Below, one piece after another: positions 1-9,225 of a stretch of DNA of 64,000 bases (positions are counted from its first letter, which is position 1; the number at the start of each line of letters is the position of its first letter). The stretch is from assembly GCA_937922005.1 (NCBI GenBank), contig CAKZWV010000038.1, positions 22,797 to 86,796 on the forward strand, in the 5' to 3' direction. A model generated the notes under the pieces. The model saw only the letters and a list, made by a program, of their open reading frames with translations. It made no database searches and was not told the DNA's origin. Position numbers and translations under genes: made by a program. The DNA comes from an uncultured Clostridia bacterium. Its GTDB lineage: Bacteria; Bacillota; Clostridia; Saccharofermentanales; DTU023.

Positions 1-871
1 CCTTCATGGTAACAGTATCACCAACCCTAGCTTCTGCTACAGTCTTAATGGCTGCCGTGAAAAAGCCAACATCCCCCGCAACCAGGCGGTCGCTGGGCAC
101 TAGCTTTCCGGGTGCATAGTAGCCCAGGTCAACCACTTCAAATTGAGACTTCCCATTCATGAGGTAAAGGGTATCTCCCCTTTTGAACTGGCCTTCTTTG
201 ATATTCAAGCTAACGATAACCCCCTGATAAGGGTCATACTTGGCATCAAAGATCAAGGCCTGGAGGGGGGCCTTTTCATCCCCCTTGGGGGGCGGAAGCT
301 TCGTTACTACCGCCTCCAGGACTGCCTCAATATTGATATCATTTTTCGCCGAAATCAGGGGTGCCTCTTCGGCATCCAGGCCAATGATCTCTTCGATCTC
401 CTCTCGAACTTCCTCCGGGTGGGCAGCTGGCAGGTCAATTTTATTGATAACAGGCAGGATTTCCAAGCCAGCATCAACCGCCAAGTAGGCATTCGACAGG
501 GTCTGGGCTTCCACCCCCTGGGAGGCATCCACCACCAAAATCGCTCCATCGCAAGCCGCTAAAGACCTAGAAACTTCATAACTGAAGTCTACATGGCCTG
601 GGGTATCGATGAGATTTAAGACATAGGTCAACCCGTCCTTGGCCTTGTAGGTCATGCGGACGGTCTGCGCCTTAATCGTAATCCCCCGTTCTCGCTCCAG
701 GTCCATGTTGTCTAGGATCTGGTTAGTCATCTCCCGCTCCGTTACGAGACCCGTATGGCGGATGAGACAGTCGGCAAGGGTCGACTTGCCATGGTCAATA
801 TGGGCGACAATACAAAAATTTCTCACCCGGTCAATAGGGACAGAATCATAGAGATTCTTGGGATTGCTCAT
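1..871 (-). CDS. lepA: Elongation factor 4 (LepA), C-terminus beyond the left edge
   Basis: Ribosome-associated translational GTPase that back-translocates or remodels stalled ribosomes. The frame opens at an ATG at 871 (MSNPKNLYDSVPIDRVRNF) and is open to the window edge, giving about 290 N-terminal residues. The G1 P-loop AHIDHGKST, the switch region RERGITI, the G3 motif DTPGHVDF and the G4 motif NKIDLP are all present, followed by the start of domain II. The short N-terminal segment before AHIDHGKST is typical of LepA rather than EF-G. The start overlaps the lepB stop as ATGA, so translation is probably coupled. Identification is firm; only the truncation limits it. Confidence 0.96.
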   Translation of the reverse strand, partial: MSNPKNLYDSVPIDRVRNFCIVAHIDHGKSTLADCLIRHTGLVTEREMTNQILDNMDLERERGITIKAQTVRMTYKAKDGLTYVLNLIDTPGHVDFSYEVSRSLAACDGAILVVDASQGVEAQTLSNAYLAVDAGLEILPVINKIDLPAAHPEEVREEIEEIIGLDAEEAPLISAKNDINIEAVLEAVVTKLPPPKGDEKAPLQALIFDAKYDPYQGVIVSLNIKEGQFKRGDTLYLMNGKSQFEVVDLGYYAPGKLVPSDRLVAGDVGFFTAAIKTVAEARVGDTVTMK

Positions 872-1491
872 GATTTCGGTACATCCTCCTTGGCTCTTTC
901 TTGCTTCATATAGGTATCCGGATTGCCAAATTTATCAAAGGGGTAGATCCGCCACTTGAGATGGCCAATGATACTGCGGATCTTGACCGGGCCCAGGTCA
1001 CGGCAATCCTTACTATTCGAACGATTATCCCCCATACAATAATACTCCCAAGGACCCAGGGTTACCTTAGCATAGGCGGGATTATGGGGCATGGTCACCA
1101 CCTCCGGGCCAAGATAAGGCTCCTCGAGAAGCTTGCCATTGACATAGACCGCACCCTCGCCAATCTCAATGGTATCGCCCGGTTGGCCAATCACCCGTTT
1201 GATAAGCCGGGTGGCCTTTCCGTCATAGTAGGGGAAAGAAGTGGTCTCCAAAGTCACAATGGCTCCCCGGGGAATCTTGTGGAAATATTTAGTAAATTTT
1301 TCAACAAATATTCCCTCCCCGTCATGCAGGGTCGGGTACATAGAAGAGCCCACGACCGTATTTTTTTGCCCAATAAAGGTGACAAAAAAAAGGGATAAAA
1401 AAGTAACAAGGAGAGCAAAGCGCAGGAGGTCCAGGATTTGGATAATTTTGGACTCCGAGGTTACCGTTTCCAGCTTAATCATGAGACTCAT
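868..1491 (-). CDS. lepB: Signal peptidase I
   Basis: Membrane serine protease that removes signal peptides from exported proteins. It has 207 residues with one N-terminal membrane segment (about residues 22-42). The catalytic Ser lies in GSSMYPT (about residue 50) and the Lys general base in RLIKRVIG (about residue 98). The conserved MGDNRSNSKDCR box follows. Its first 17 bases overlap the end of aspS and its stop overlaps lepA, so aspS, lepB and lepA look like one transcript. A second in-frame ATG at 1482 is an alternative start, because AGGA sits only two bases before the first ATG. Family assignment is certain; the exact start is not. Confidence 0.95.
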   Translation of the reverse strand: MSLMIKLETVTSESKIIQILDLLRFALLVTFLSLFFVTFIGQKNTVVGSSMYPTLHDGEGIFVEKFTKYFHKIPRGAIVTLETTSFPYYDGKATRLIKRVIGQPGDTIEIGEGAVYVNGKLLEEPYLGPEVVTMPHNPAYAKVTLGPWEYYCMGDNRSNSKDCRDLGPVKIRSIIGHLKWRIYPFDKFGNPDTYMKQERAKEDVPKS

Positions 1492-3313
1492 CTTCCTGGG
1501 CGAACTCAGCCTTCTCTGCCTGGGTGGCCTTGAGGGCCTCGGGCCGGAGGGCCAGGCCCAAGTCTTTCAGCTGGTCTTCATCAACCACAGAAGGACACTG
1601 AGACATCAAAGAGGAGGAGTTTTGCACCTTGGGGAAGGCGATAACTTCCCGGATACTCGGACTATCGGTCATCAGCATGACTACCCGATCCATCCCAAAG
1701 GCTAGACCGCCATGGGGCGGGGTTCCATACTGGAGGGCCTCCAAGAAAAAGCCAAAGCGACGCTTACACTCTTCTTCTCCAAGGCCGATGATATGGAATA
1801 TCTGATCTTGGATCTCTTCTTCATGGATCCTGATACTACCGCCGCCAATTTCATTTCCATTAAGGACCATATCATAGGCCTTCGCATGGCACTTGAGGGG
1901 GTCAGTCTTTAGATATTGACGGTCCTCGTCCCTAGGTGCCGTGAAGGGGTGGTGAACAGCCACCAGGCGGTTTTCCTCATCGCTGAACTCAAATAAGGGG
2001 AAGTTGTAGACCCAGCAGAACTTAAACTTGTCCTTCGGGGGAATGGACAGGAGATCTACAAGGGAGAGGCGGAGACGGCCTGCTGTTTCCGCCACCTTTT
2101 GGGTCTTAGGCCCAGCCAGGAAGAAAATAGCATCACCTGTCCCGAAGTCCTGTTTCTTCTGGAGGGCAGCCACGACCTCATCGGTCATAACTTTAGCTAA
2201 AGAGCCCTTCCAGCCCTCCTCCTTACCCAGAAGGTAGGCTAGGCCAGCCAGACCATTTTCTTTGACTTCATTGGTCAATTGATCCAGCTGACGCCGGGAA
2301 AGCTGTGCCCCAGCTGGGGCAACCAACATCCGCACGGCCCCTCCTGCTTCCAGGGCCGCCTCAAAGGGGGCAAAGCCCAGGGGACGGACCTCTTCGCCCA
2401 CCTCACGAATAGGTAGGTCATAGCGCAGATCGGGCTTATCCGACCCATAGGTCAGCATGGCCTCATCCCAGCTAATCTTAGGGAAGGCTTCGGTCACATG
2501 ATAGTCGAGGAGGCTTGCAAACATCTCTTTGATATAGGCCTCCGTCATACCCATCACGTCTTCTTCATCCACAAAGCTCATTTCCAAATCGAGCTGGATA
2601 AACTCCGGCTGTCGGTCAGCCCGCAGGTCCTCATCCCGGTAGCAGCGAGCTAGCTGCATATAGCGGTCAAAACCAGCGATCATGCAAAGCTGCTTATAGA
2701 TCTGGGGAGACTGGGGCAAGGCGAAGAACTTTCCAGGGAACATCCTGGATGGCACCAAATAATCCCTTGCCCCTTCCGGAGTGCTCTTAATGAAGGTTGG
2801 GGTTTCTATCTCAATAAAGTCACGTTTCGCAAACCAATCCCGGGTAAATTGGTTGACCTTGCTTCGGAACATAATTTTTTCCCGGAGGACTGGCCGACGC
2901 AAGTCTAGATAGCGGTAAGTCAAACGGAGGGATTCATTGGCATCCAAGTCGGACTCAATATAGAAAGGAGGGGTTTTGGACTTGGAGACGATCGCCAGGT
3001 CTTCGACCACCAGCTCCCATTGACCTGTTGGCATATTGGGGTTAGGGTCACTCCGCTCCCGCAGGGTCCCCGTCGCATAGACGACAAATTCTGACCGAAT
3101 CGATCCGGCAATTTCCTTAACTTCTTCCGGGGCGTCATCGCCAACCAGCAATTGAACTTCTCCCGACCGGTCACGGAGGGTAATAAAGAGGAGATTGCCC
3201 AGGTTTCTTTGCTTATGGCACCAGCCCGCTAAGCAGAGGCGCTGGCCCACTCGCTCAGCTGTTACGACCTCTCCAATTCTCCCATCCCGCTTAAAGCTAC
3301 TTGTATCAATCAT
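1475..3313 (-). CDS. aspS: Aspartyl-tRNA synthetase
   Basis: Class II synthetase charging tRNA-Asp in the cytoplasm. The length of 612 residues matches the bacterial type with an inserted GAD domain. In order it shows an N-terminal OB-fold (about 1-110), motif 2 (ARCYRDEDLRADRQPEFTQ-like, about 220), the GAD insertion, and motif 3 (GLAFGMDRVVMLM) near residue 540. The start codon follows AGGAA at close spacing and lies five bases after the hisS stop, giving the hisS-aspS order common in Bacillota. Whether it also charges tRNA-Asn cannot be read from the sequence. The C-terminal tail overlaps lepB. Confidence 0.97.
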   Translation of the reverse strand: MIDTSSFKRDGRIGEVVTAERVGQRLCLAGWCHKQRNLGNLLFITLRDRSGEVQLLVGDDAPEEVKEIAGSIRSEFVVYATGTLRERSDPNPNMPTGQWELVVEDLAIVSKSKTPPFYIESDLDANESLRLTYRYLDLRRPVLREKIMFRSKVNQFTRDWFAKRDFIEIETPTFIKSTPEGARDYLVPSRMFPGKFFALPQSPQIYKQLCMIAGFDRYMQLARCYRDEDLRADRQPEFIQLDLEMSFVDEEDVMGMTEAYIKEMFASLLDYHVTEAFPKISWDEAMLTYGSDKPDLRYDLPIREVGEEVRPLGFAPFEAALEAGGAVRMLVAPAGAQLSRRQLDQLTNEVKENGLAGLAYLLGKEEGWKGSLAKVMTDEVVAALQKKQDFGTGDAIFFLAGPKTQKVAETAGRLRLSLVDLLSIPPKDKFKFCWVYNFPLFEFSDEENRLVAVHHPFTAPRDEDRQYLKTDPLKCHAKAYDMVLNGNEIGGGSIRIHEEEIQDQIFHIIGLGEEECKRRFGFFLEALQYGTPPHGGLAFGMDRVVMLMTDSPSIREVIAFPKVQNSSSLMSQCPSVVDEDQLKDLGLALRPEALKATQAEKAEFAQEDESHD

Positions 3314-3318
3314 GGTTC

Positions 3319-4752
3319 CTATTCCTCATCCTCATTTTCGGCATTCTTCTGTTGATTTTTCCGGTTTTTACCTAGGTTATATAGCTTAAAGCTGGTCTCT
3401 TCTGTCTCTTCGATTTCGTCGGGATATTCCTCCTCCCCGAGAAGGTCGGCAAAGTCAATATCCAGCGCACCCAGACGGACGCTCTGGATGAAATCCCCAA
3501 TCTTGTCGATTTCAACAGAGCACTCCTCTCCTGTCTCCATCTGGCGCAGGACCACGGTCTGGCTCTCCCATTCTTTTTCGCCAATGTAAGTAATAAAGCT
3601 AGCCTTGAGGCGGTCTGCTGCCTTAGTCTGAGATTTCACCGACCGTCCCATGAGGTCCGCCTCAGCCACAATATACTCCCGGCGCAAGTTCATAACCAGC
3701 TGGTAGGCTTGGGTCTCATAGCCAGGCAGACTGACTACAAAAATATCTGGGGCCCCGACCTCTTTGTACTCATCGAGCATATGGCGACTCTCTAACTCCA
3801 GGATCAGTCGCTCTACGCCCATGGCCCAGCCGACACCTGGAGTATCCGGTCCACCCATTTCCGCAATGAGGGGGTCATAGCGGCCTCCTCCACAAATAGT
3901 CCCTTGGGTCCCTACGTTTGTCGAGACAAATTCAAAGACGGTCCGGGTATAGTAGTCTAGGCCTCGGACAATATAGGGGTCGACCACAAAGGGGATCGAA
4001 AGAGCCGTAAGATTCTTCTTGACCTCTTCAAAGTGCTTTTGGCAATCCTCGCAGAGATTATCCAAAAGGAGGGGGGCTTCCTTCAAGATATGCTGGCAGC
4101 TATCGACCTTGCAGTCAAAGACACGGAGGGGGTTGAGCTGCATCCGTTCTAGGCAGTCCTGGCAAAGTTCTTCATCATGGCTTTGCAAAAAAGCTCTTAG
4201 CTTTTCTGTATAGGCCTTCCGGCACTTAGGGCAGCCTATACTGTTGATCCTAAGCTCGATCCCGCCTTCTTCACTGAGTTCTAGGTCTAGATTCTCCAAA
4301 AAGACGACAAAGAGGCTGATCAGTTCCACATCAGCCAAGGGGCCCTCCGCCCCTAGGAGTTCGCAGCCAAATTGGTGGAATTCTCTCAAACGACCCTTTT
4401 GCATGTTTTCATAGCGGAAACACGAGCAATTGTAATAAAATTTCTGAGGAGCAGGGAGGCTGCTCATCCCATTTTGGATAAAGGCCCGCATCACGCCTGC
4501 GGTAATTTCCGGCCGAAGGGTCATCGACCGCCCTCCCTTATCATCAAAGGTGTACATTTCCTTACGGACAACATCGGAGCTTTCTCCTACCCCGCGTTGG
4601 TAGAGTTCAGTCTGCTCAAAGGTTGGCACCCGAATCTCAGAAAACCCGAAATAGTCTGCTACATCATAGAATACGGACTCAAGGTACTGCCAGACTCCAC
4701 TCTCAGAAGGTAAGACATCCTTGGTGCCTTTGGGAGATTGAAATTTTGTCAT
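3319..4752 (-). CDS. hisS: Histidyl-tRNA synthetase with an acidic C-terminal tail
   Basis: Class II synthetase charging tRNA-His. The catalytic core has the histidine-A motif GLDYYTRTVFE and the glycine-rich GTICGGGRYD, and a C-terminal anticodon-binding domain follows. At 477 residues it is about 50 longer than usual. The excess is a highly charged tail after residue 430, rich in Glu, Asp, Asn and Lys (for example EEEYPDEIEETEE). The start is supported by AGGTAGG about nine bases upstream. A strong promoter lies about 90 bases upstream, so hisS probably heads the hisS-aspS-lepB-lepA transcript. I saw no T-box in the leader. Confidence 0.96.
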   Translation of the reverse strand: MTKFQSPKGTKDVLPSESGVWQYLESVFYDVADYFGFSEIRVPTFEQTELYQRGVGESSDVVRKEMYTFDDKGGRSMTLRPEITAGVMRAFIQNGMSSLPAPQKFYYNCSCFRYENMQKGRLREFHQFGCELLGAEGPLADVELISLFVVFLENLDLELSEEGGIELRINSIGCPKCRKAYTEKLRAFLQSHDEELCQDCLERMQLNPLRVFDCKVDSCQHILKEAPLLLDNLCEDCQKHFEEVKKNLTALSIPFVVDPYIVRGLDYYTRTVFEFVSTNVGTQGTICGGGRYDPLIAEMGGPDTPGVGWAMGVERLILELESRHMLDEYKEVGAPDIFVVSLPGYETQAYQLVMNLRREYIVAEADLMGRSVKSQTKAADRLKASFITYIGEKEWESQTVVLRQMETGEECSVEIDKIGDFIQSVRLGALDIDFADLLGEEEYPDEIEETEETSFKLYNLGKNRKNQQKNAENEDEE

Positions 4753-4786
4753 GCTATAAACCTACCTTTCACTAGCACCGGCCCCA

Positions 4787-4804
4787 GAGTCGATCCGCCG
4801 ACTC
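4787..4804 (-). other. Short hairpin in the hisS leader
   Basis: Inverted repeat GAGTCG-N6-CGACTC between the hisS promoter and its ribosome site. It has no T-run, so it is not a terminator. It could stabilise the leader or be incidental. Confidence 0.35.
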
Positions 4805-4841
4805 CACCCAGCCAGGGCGACCATTTTTTTTCATGAGTGCT

Positions 4842-4870
4842 ATTCTACAAAAGCTCATGGAAAAAATCAA
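4842..4870 (-). promoter_or_regulatory. Promoter of hisS-aspS-lepB-lepA
   Basis: Reading on the minus strand, a TTGATT -35 box (4865-4870) and a TAGAAT -10 box (4842-4847) are separated by exactly 17 bases. They sit between the end of the neighbouring ABC permease gene and hisS, both transcribed leftward. Confidence 0.7.
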
Positions 4871-4877
4871 AAAAGCC

Positions 4878-6596
4878 CTATTGTTGCATGCCCTTTTCTA
4901 AGACCTGACAGCCCAAGGGTAGGCACAATAGGCTATAGAGGAAGCTCAGGGCACCCACCCAGGTCCCAGCAAAGAGGAAAGCCAGCTCCCTCTCCCCGAC
5001 AGCAGACAGGCTAAGGTATAAGCCCAAAAAGAGAAAGGCAAAGGGTAGGCAAAAGAGGAGGCGGATCAAGAGGGCCATGATCAATTGGAAAAAGTCTCCC
5101 TGCCCTAGGTCAAAGCGTCCCATCAAAAGAACATTGTGGGGCATCTGGATCCAGTGCAATGCAAGGAAAAGCAGGGAGGCCGTCAGGAGCTGAGGAACCG
5201 AAGCCAAGCGCAAAACTAGGCCCAAGACCATCCAAGGCAGGATCAGCGTCAGGCTCTTGATATAATTTTCCTTCATAAAGGTCCAGACCTTAACCTTGGT
5301 CGAGCCAGGCATCAACCAGAAATAAGGATAAATGAGCTCCGAACGAAAGTCCTGCATCCGGCTAATACTTAAGTAAAAATCCAAGCAGAGACTGGAAAAA
5401 AAGAGAAATACCTGGTCATCCTGACCCAAGGGATCAGGCCAAGACCAGACCCCTTGAAAGAGCCTCAGAAGGACCAGGCCGACTAAGGGGAAAGAGAAAA
5501 TAAAGAAAAGGGTCCAAGAAAAATAGGGATGTTTGCCCAGTCTCCTATAATCTAAGTGGCGACGGGCCTTCAAAGCCGCTAGACCATCCCCGGGAGCTAA
5601 GGTTTCCCCCTTGATCCGTACCTTCTTATTGAGGTAACTAGCCAGCCAGTCCGCATTCATAGCATTTTGGGCACTCCTACCCAGGCTCTCATCCCCCAAG
5701 CCGTGGTCCAGGCTCTCACTGACCTCAGGAACAAAATCCGGAGGCCAGCGGCGGATGGCAAGATAGACCAGGAGCAAGCTCAAGAGCCCTAAGCCCACTG
5801 CCAAACTCAACCAAATATTCCATGGTGTCACAAAGGCATGTTTCTGAAGATAAAGGCAAGGGCCAATGACCGGAAGGGCTAAGACCCAGGGACTGGTCAG
5901 GGTCATATGGAGGGCAAAGGAAAAATTTTCCAACGAGGCCAAAAAGTAGGCAAAAACCAGGGTAGGGGCCAAAGCTAGGCCAACCCAGGCCGCCTGAAGG
6001 CAGTGGAGTATTTTGGGAGACTCAGAAAAGTGCTCAAAGAGATAGGTGGCTAGGACAATGGTAAAACTCCCCAGGATAGCCCCCATCACAAAGGTGAAGA
6101 TGGCCCGGGGGAGGGATAAAAGAATTTTACTTAGGACGGGCAAGCTATAAAGGCTCATCAGAAGGCTCCAAAAGCGCCCCCGCTGCTGGCGGAGGATGGC
6201 AAAGAGCCAGACGGAAGTAGGCCGCAAGGGGGGACAAAAGAGGTAAACCACGTCAGCGCTTTGGAAGAGCTTCAGTTTCCCTCTTAGGCCGCCCAGGCCC
6301 AGCATGACAAAATTGAGCAAATAGGTCAGCCAGAAAATCCCATCGACAAAATTAGCCCGAAAAAATGGGTTGGTCCAGGCATCCAGGCCGCCAACCGTAT
6401 CCTCCGGGGTCAAAAAAGTAGGGCCCGCCGTACCCTGCCCCAAAAGGATTGGGAGATTAATCAACAACCCAAACAAAATGAGCAACAGGAAATCTTTACG
6501 GTCTCTGTTTTGAAAGGCGTGTACCCCAGACCGCCAAAATAGATACCAGAGAGCCTTGCCCGAGGAAGGTTTAGACGAAGAAGCCTTGTCTTTCAT
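4878..6596 (-). CDS. Large ABC transporter permease subunit
   Basis: Polytopic membrane protein of 572 residues with roughly ten to twelve hydrophobic segments, for example LLLILFGLLINLPILLG near the N-terminus and FLFLGLYLSLSAVG near the end. A hydrophilic loop of about 60 residues in the middle (around KVRIKGETLAPGDGLAALKARR) is probably cytoplasmic. Its start overlaps the stop of the upstream ATPase gene as ATGA, so the two are a coupled ABC pair. It may resemble the EcsB/YthQ type of exporter permease, but I cannot confirm the subfamily. Substrate is unknown. Confidence 0.7.
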   Translation of the reverse strand: MKDKASSSKPSSGKALWYLFWRSGVHAFQNRDRKDFLLLILFGLLINLPILLGQGTAGPTFLTPEDTVGGLDAWTNPFFRANFVDGIFWLTYLLNFVMLGLGGLRGKLKLFQSADVVYLFCPPLRPTSVWLFAILRQQRGRFWSLLMSLYSLPVLSKILLSLPRAIFTFVMGAILGSFTIVLATYLFEHFSESPKILHCLQAAWVGLALAPTLVFAYFLASLENFSFALHMTLTSPWVLALPVIGPCLYLQKHAFVTPWNIWLSLAVGLGLLSLLLVYLAIRRWPPDFVPEVSESLDHGLGDESLGRSAQNAMNADWLASYLNKKVRIKGETLAPGDGLAALKARRHLDYRRLGKHPYFSWTLFFIFSFPLVGLVLLRLFQGVWSWPDPLGQDDQVFLFFSSLCLDFYLSISRMQDFRSELIYPYFWLMPGSTKVKVWTFMKENYIKSLTLILPWMVLGLVLRLASVPQLLTASLLFLALHWIQMPHNVLLMGRFDLGQGDFFQLIMALLIRLLFCLPFAFLFLGLYLSLSAVGERELAFLFAGTWVGALSFLYSLLCLPLGCQVLEKGMQQ

Positions 6597-7426
6597 GCGG
6601 GATCCTCCTCAGTAGAAGAAGCCGCCTCATTGGAAGGAGCAGGCTTGGCTGCGGGATCGGACTCATCTGTAGGATCCACCTCGGCTGAGACCTCCTCTGT
6701 GCCCTCTGCCTCTTTTGCGCCCTCGCCCTGGCCGGTAATTTGGAAAAAATACTCCTCCAAGGGAAGGTCCTGGCCTAGCAGGTCTTCCTTGTTCACATTG
6801 GCAAGGACCTTTCCCCCCTCGAGGACCAGGACCTGGTCCCAAAGTTCACCCACCGTGGCCAGGATATGGGTGCTCAGGATGAAGGCGCAACCTCTCTCTT
6901 TCTCCTCGGCTAGGATTTCTTGCAAAACCCGGATGCTCTTGGGATCCAAGCCCAGGAGGGGCTCGTCGAGGATCAAAAGGTCGGGTTGGGGAACAAGAGC
7001 TAAGACAATGGAACATTTTTGGCGCATCCCCTTGGACAGGGCACCTGGCAAGTCATTAATCTTAGCAGTTAAGTCGAAGCGGTCCAAATACTCCTGTGCC
7101 CGGTCCTCCCATCCACGCAGAGAAAAGGCCCGGGCCATGAAGTTCATATGTTCGCCCACGGTCAGGAGGGGGTACAGACGTGGCAGCTCAGGCACGTAAG
7201 TCACTTTTTTCGTCTGAGTTGGATCTTTGAGGGCCTTGCCTTCAATACGAACGGTCCCCTCGTGACGGAGGAGGCCCAAGATGCTCTTCATCAAAGTACT
7301 TTTGCCTGCCCCATTGGGACCGACGAGCAGGAGCATTTGTCCAGGGGCAAGGGAAAAGGAAATGTCTTGATTGGCCGCCTTGCTGCTATTCCTGTATAGT
7401 TTCGTCAGATGCTCGACTTCTAGCAT
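6593..7426 (-). CDS. ABC transporter ATP-binding subunit
   Basis: Nucleotide-binding partner of the large permease encoded next. It has the Walker A motif GPNGAGKST, the signature LSKGMRQK, Walker B LLILDEPLLGLD and the switch His in STHI. About 45 residues beyond the ABC fold form an acidic Ser/Glu/Ala/Pro tail. I place the start at the ATG at 7426, which follows GGGAG at good spacing; an in-frame GTG at 7453 overlapping the galK stop is possible. The gene order galK-ATPase-permease is tightly spaced, but a functional link to galactose is not implied. Confidence 0.85.
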   Translation of the reverse strand: MLEVEHLTKLYRNSSKAANQDISFSLAPGQMLLLVGPNGAGKSTLMKSILGLLRHEGTVRIEGKALKDPTQTKKVTYVPELPRLYPLLTVGEHMNFMARAFSLRGWEDRAQEYLDRFDLTAKINDLPGALSKGMRQKCSIVLALVPQPDLLILDEPLLGLDPKSIRVLQEILAEEKERGCAFILSTHILATVGELWDQVLVLEGGKVLANVNKEDLLGQDLPLEEYFFQITGQGEGAKEAEGTEEVSAEVDPTDESDPAAKPAPSNEAASSTEEDPA

Positions 7427-7446
7427 GGGACGGTCTCCCTTCTCTC

Positions 7447-8853
7447 CTAGCACAGATCTGTCTCCTCTGGCCAGGGGCTGATCTCGTAGGTCATTTCGGC
7501 TAGGCCGTTGCTAGGTTCTAGAAGGTAAATGTTTGGCTGGATTCCGAACTGTTCTTCATAGCATTCGGTCATATAGGCTTTAAAGGCCTCTACTTTATTC
7601 TGTTTCACTAAGTGGATGGTCATCCCGCCAAAGCCAGCTCCTGTCAATCTGGCTCCCAGGCAGGCATCGGAGCTTAGGGCTGTTTCGACAAGAAAGTCAA
7701 GCTCTGGGCAGGAGACTTCATAGTCATTTTTAAGGGAAAAGTGCGAGGCTGTCATAAGGCGGCCGAAGCTGGCATAATCGAACCCGCCGAGGGCTTCTTG
7801 GGCTAAGATGCAGCGATTTTGCTCGGTGATACAATGACGGGCCCGCCGCTTCAAAGTAATGTCTCTTTTATTTTGAAAAATCTTACTGACTTGGGCCCAA
7901 TCCTCCAGGGGTATGTGGGCCAAATCAGGATAGGCTGGGTAGGCGTCCTGGATTTGGGCTAGGGCCGCTGCTGCCTCCTGGGTTCTTTGATTGTAAGGGG
8001 TAGTGGATAATTTGCGGTGAACCCGGCTATTGATTCCCAGAAGACACAGGTCTGGGAGGTCCAATGGCAGGTGACCATAGGCCATGTCAGAGGTCTGCAA
8101 GACGAGAACTTCCCGGGAGCGACCTAGGGCTACGGTCATCTGATCCATGATCCCACATTGAACATCCCCATATTGGTTCTCCGCATGCTGGCAGATCTGG
8201 GCTAGGTCGGTTGGACTTAGGTGCCAGCTAAACAGGGCATTCAAAGAAGAGGCTAGGACCATCTCCAGGGCCGCTGAAGACCCCAGGCCTGCCCCCGATG
8301 GCAAAGAACTGGTCAAGGCAAAGTGAAAGGGCACCGGGGGAACATAGCCAAAATGCCCCAAGGACTTGATGACCGCCAGAGGCAAATTATACCAGCCCGG
8401 ATTCTTATTGATGACGATCCGCCGGTGATTTTTGATGATGGGATAGGGAATGGTATAAGGGCGAGGGGTTCCGGCCCGGGAAAGGGTTGTAAAACTGCAA
8501 AGTTCTGTGTCGGCATCTGCTAGGGCTCCCCCATAGCAGCCCAGGTTAATGGCACAGGGAAGGACCAAGCCCCCATTGTAGTCGAGATGTTCGCCCAGGA
8601 GGTTAACACGGCCCGGGGCAAAATAAAAGACGAGGTCATGATGGGGCCGAGTTGGAAGATCTAAGCCCCATTCGTCCTTCTCTGCCTCAGGGGGTAGGAA
8701 GCCCGTTAACTTGATCTTATAAGACTTGAAGTCCTTGCGATGAAGGGGATTTTTCACAAAACTTGCTTTATTACGAAATCCCATTTGAGAGAACTTACGA
8801 ACAATCGAGAAAAATTCAGCAATCAGCTGAGATTGTTGGGTATCAAAAGACAT
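7447..8853 (-). CDS. galK: Galactokinase with an N-terminal extension
   Basis: GHMP kinase that phosphorylates galactose to galactose-1-phosphate in the Leloir pathway. The galactokinase signature appears as GRVNLLGEHLDYNGG, the ATP-binding GHMP motif as LPSGAGLGSSAALE, and the C-terminal motif as GARLTGAGFGG. At 468 residues it exceeds the usual 390. About 70 residues precede the signature, including a stretch (MGFRNKASFVKNPLHRKDF) with no obvious counterpart in the family. galE lies 21 kb away and no galT was seen here. The stop overlaps the start region of the ABC ATPase gene. Confidence 0.93.
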   Translation of the reverse strand: MSFDTQQSQLIAEFFSIVRKFSQMGFRNKASFVKNPLHRKDFKSYKIKLTGFLPPEAEKDEWGLDLPTRPHHDLVFYFAPGRVNLLGEHLDYNGGLVLPCAINLGCYGGALADADTELCSFTTLSRAGTPRPYTIPYPIIKNHRRIVINKNPGWYNLPLAVIKSLGHFGYVPPVPFHFALTSSLPSGAGLGSSAALEMVLASSLNALFSWHLSPTDLAQICQHAENQYGDVQCGIMDQMTVALGRSREVLVLQTSDMAYGHLPLDLPDLCLLGINSRVHRKLSTTPYNQRTQEAAAALAQIQDAYPAYPDLAHIPLEDWAQVSKIFQNKRDITLKRRARHCITEQNRCILAQEALGGFDYASFGRLMTASHFSLKNDYEVSCPELDFLVETALSSDACLGARLTGAGFGGMTIHLVKQNKVEAFKAYMTECYEEQFGIQPNIYLLEPSNGLAEMTYEISPWPEETDLC

Positions 8854-8957
8854 GGGGCGCTCTTCTTCCTTCCTATTGATGGTAGGGTCATCACCCTATT
8901 TTATTTCCCTCTATCATAGGGCAGCGAGAAGATTTTTGCCATAAGCTAAAAAAGTCC

Positions 8958-8986
8958 TTGACAAAGCTTTTGGCTTTGCCTATAAT
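8958..8986 (+). promoter_or_regulatory. Promoter of tRNA-Gln
   Basis: Perfect TTGACA (8958-8963) and perfect TATAAT (8981-8986) boxes are separated by 17 bases. The tRNA begins 45 bases downstream of the -10 box. This is the best consensus promoter in the window, as expected for a stable-RNA gene. Confidence 0.85.
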
Positions 8987-9030
8987 ACCCCTTGTGATTT
9001 GAGATCGCACTTGCCTTCTCATCCCTACTT

Positions 9031-9104
9031 TGCCGATTGGTGTAATGGTAACACACCTGACTCTGACTCAGTTATTCCGGGTTCAAATCCTGGATCGGCA
9101 GCCA
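9031..9104 (+). tRNA. tRNA-Gln (anticodon CUG), CCA encoded
   Basis: A full cloverleaf can be drawn. The acceptor arms TGCCGAT and ATCGGCA pair over seven bases. The D arm is GTGT...ACAC, and the anticodon loop CTCTGAC carries anticodon CTG with U33 and A37. The T arm is CCGGG-TTCAAAT-CCTGG with one G-U pair. The discriminator is G and the CCA end is encoded. The outermost anticodon-stem pair is a C-U mismatch, which occurs in some tRNAs. Confidence 0.92.
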
Positions 9105-9151
9105 ATTAAAACCTCCCCTAATGGGGCGGTGACATAAGAAAACGTTGAAGT

Positions 9152-9196
9152 AAAAGACGGTTTAGCTTGACGGCTATGCCGTCTTTTGCTGTTTTT
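9152..9196 (+). terminator. Terminator-like inverted repeat after tRNA-Gln
   Basis: AAAAGACGG (9152-9160) pairs with CCGTCTTTT (9179-9187), followed by GCTGTTTTT. The loop is 18 bases. It may end the tRNA transcript, or it may belong to the remnant mobile element in this scar. Confidence 0.5.
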
Positions 9197-9210
9197 CAGT
9201 TGTATTGAGG

Positions 9211-9225
9211 GCTATCTTAGATAGC
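9211..9225. repeat. Perfect short palindrome at the remnant recombinase stop
   Basis: GCTATCT-T-AGATAGC is a perfect seven-base inverted repeat that spans the stop codon of the recombinase remnant. It may be part of a terminator or an element end. Confidence 0.4.

Noticed and set aside
4753..4877. Possible T-box before hisS-aspS
   Set aside because: The leader is only about 85 bases after the promoter and lacks a T-box sequence and terminator.
8898..8926. Leftward promoter before galK
   Set aside because: TATGAT is reasonable but the matching -35 (TGGCAA) fits the consensus at only three positions.
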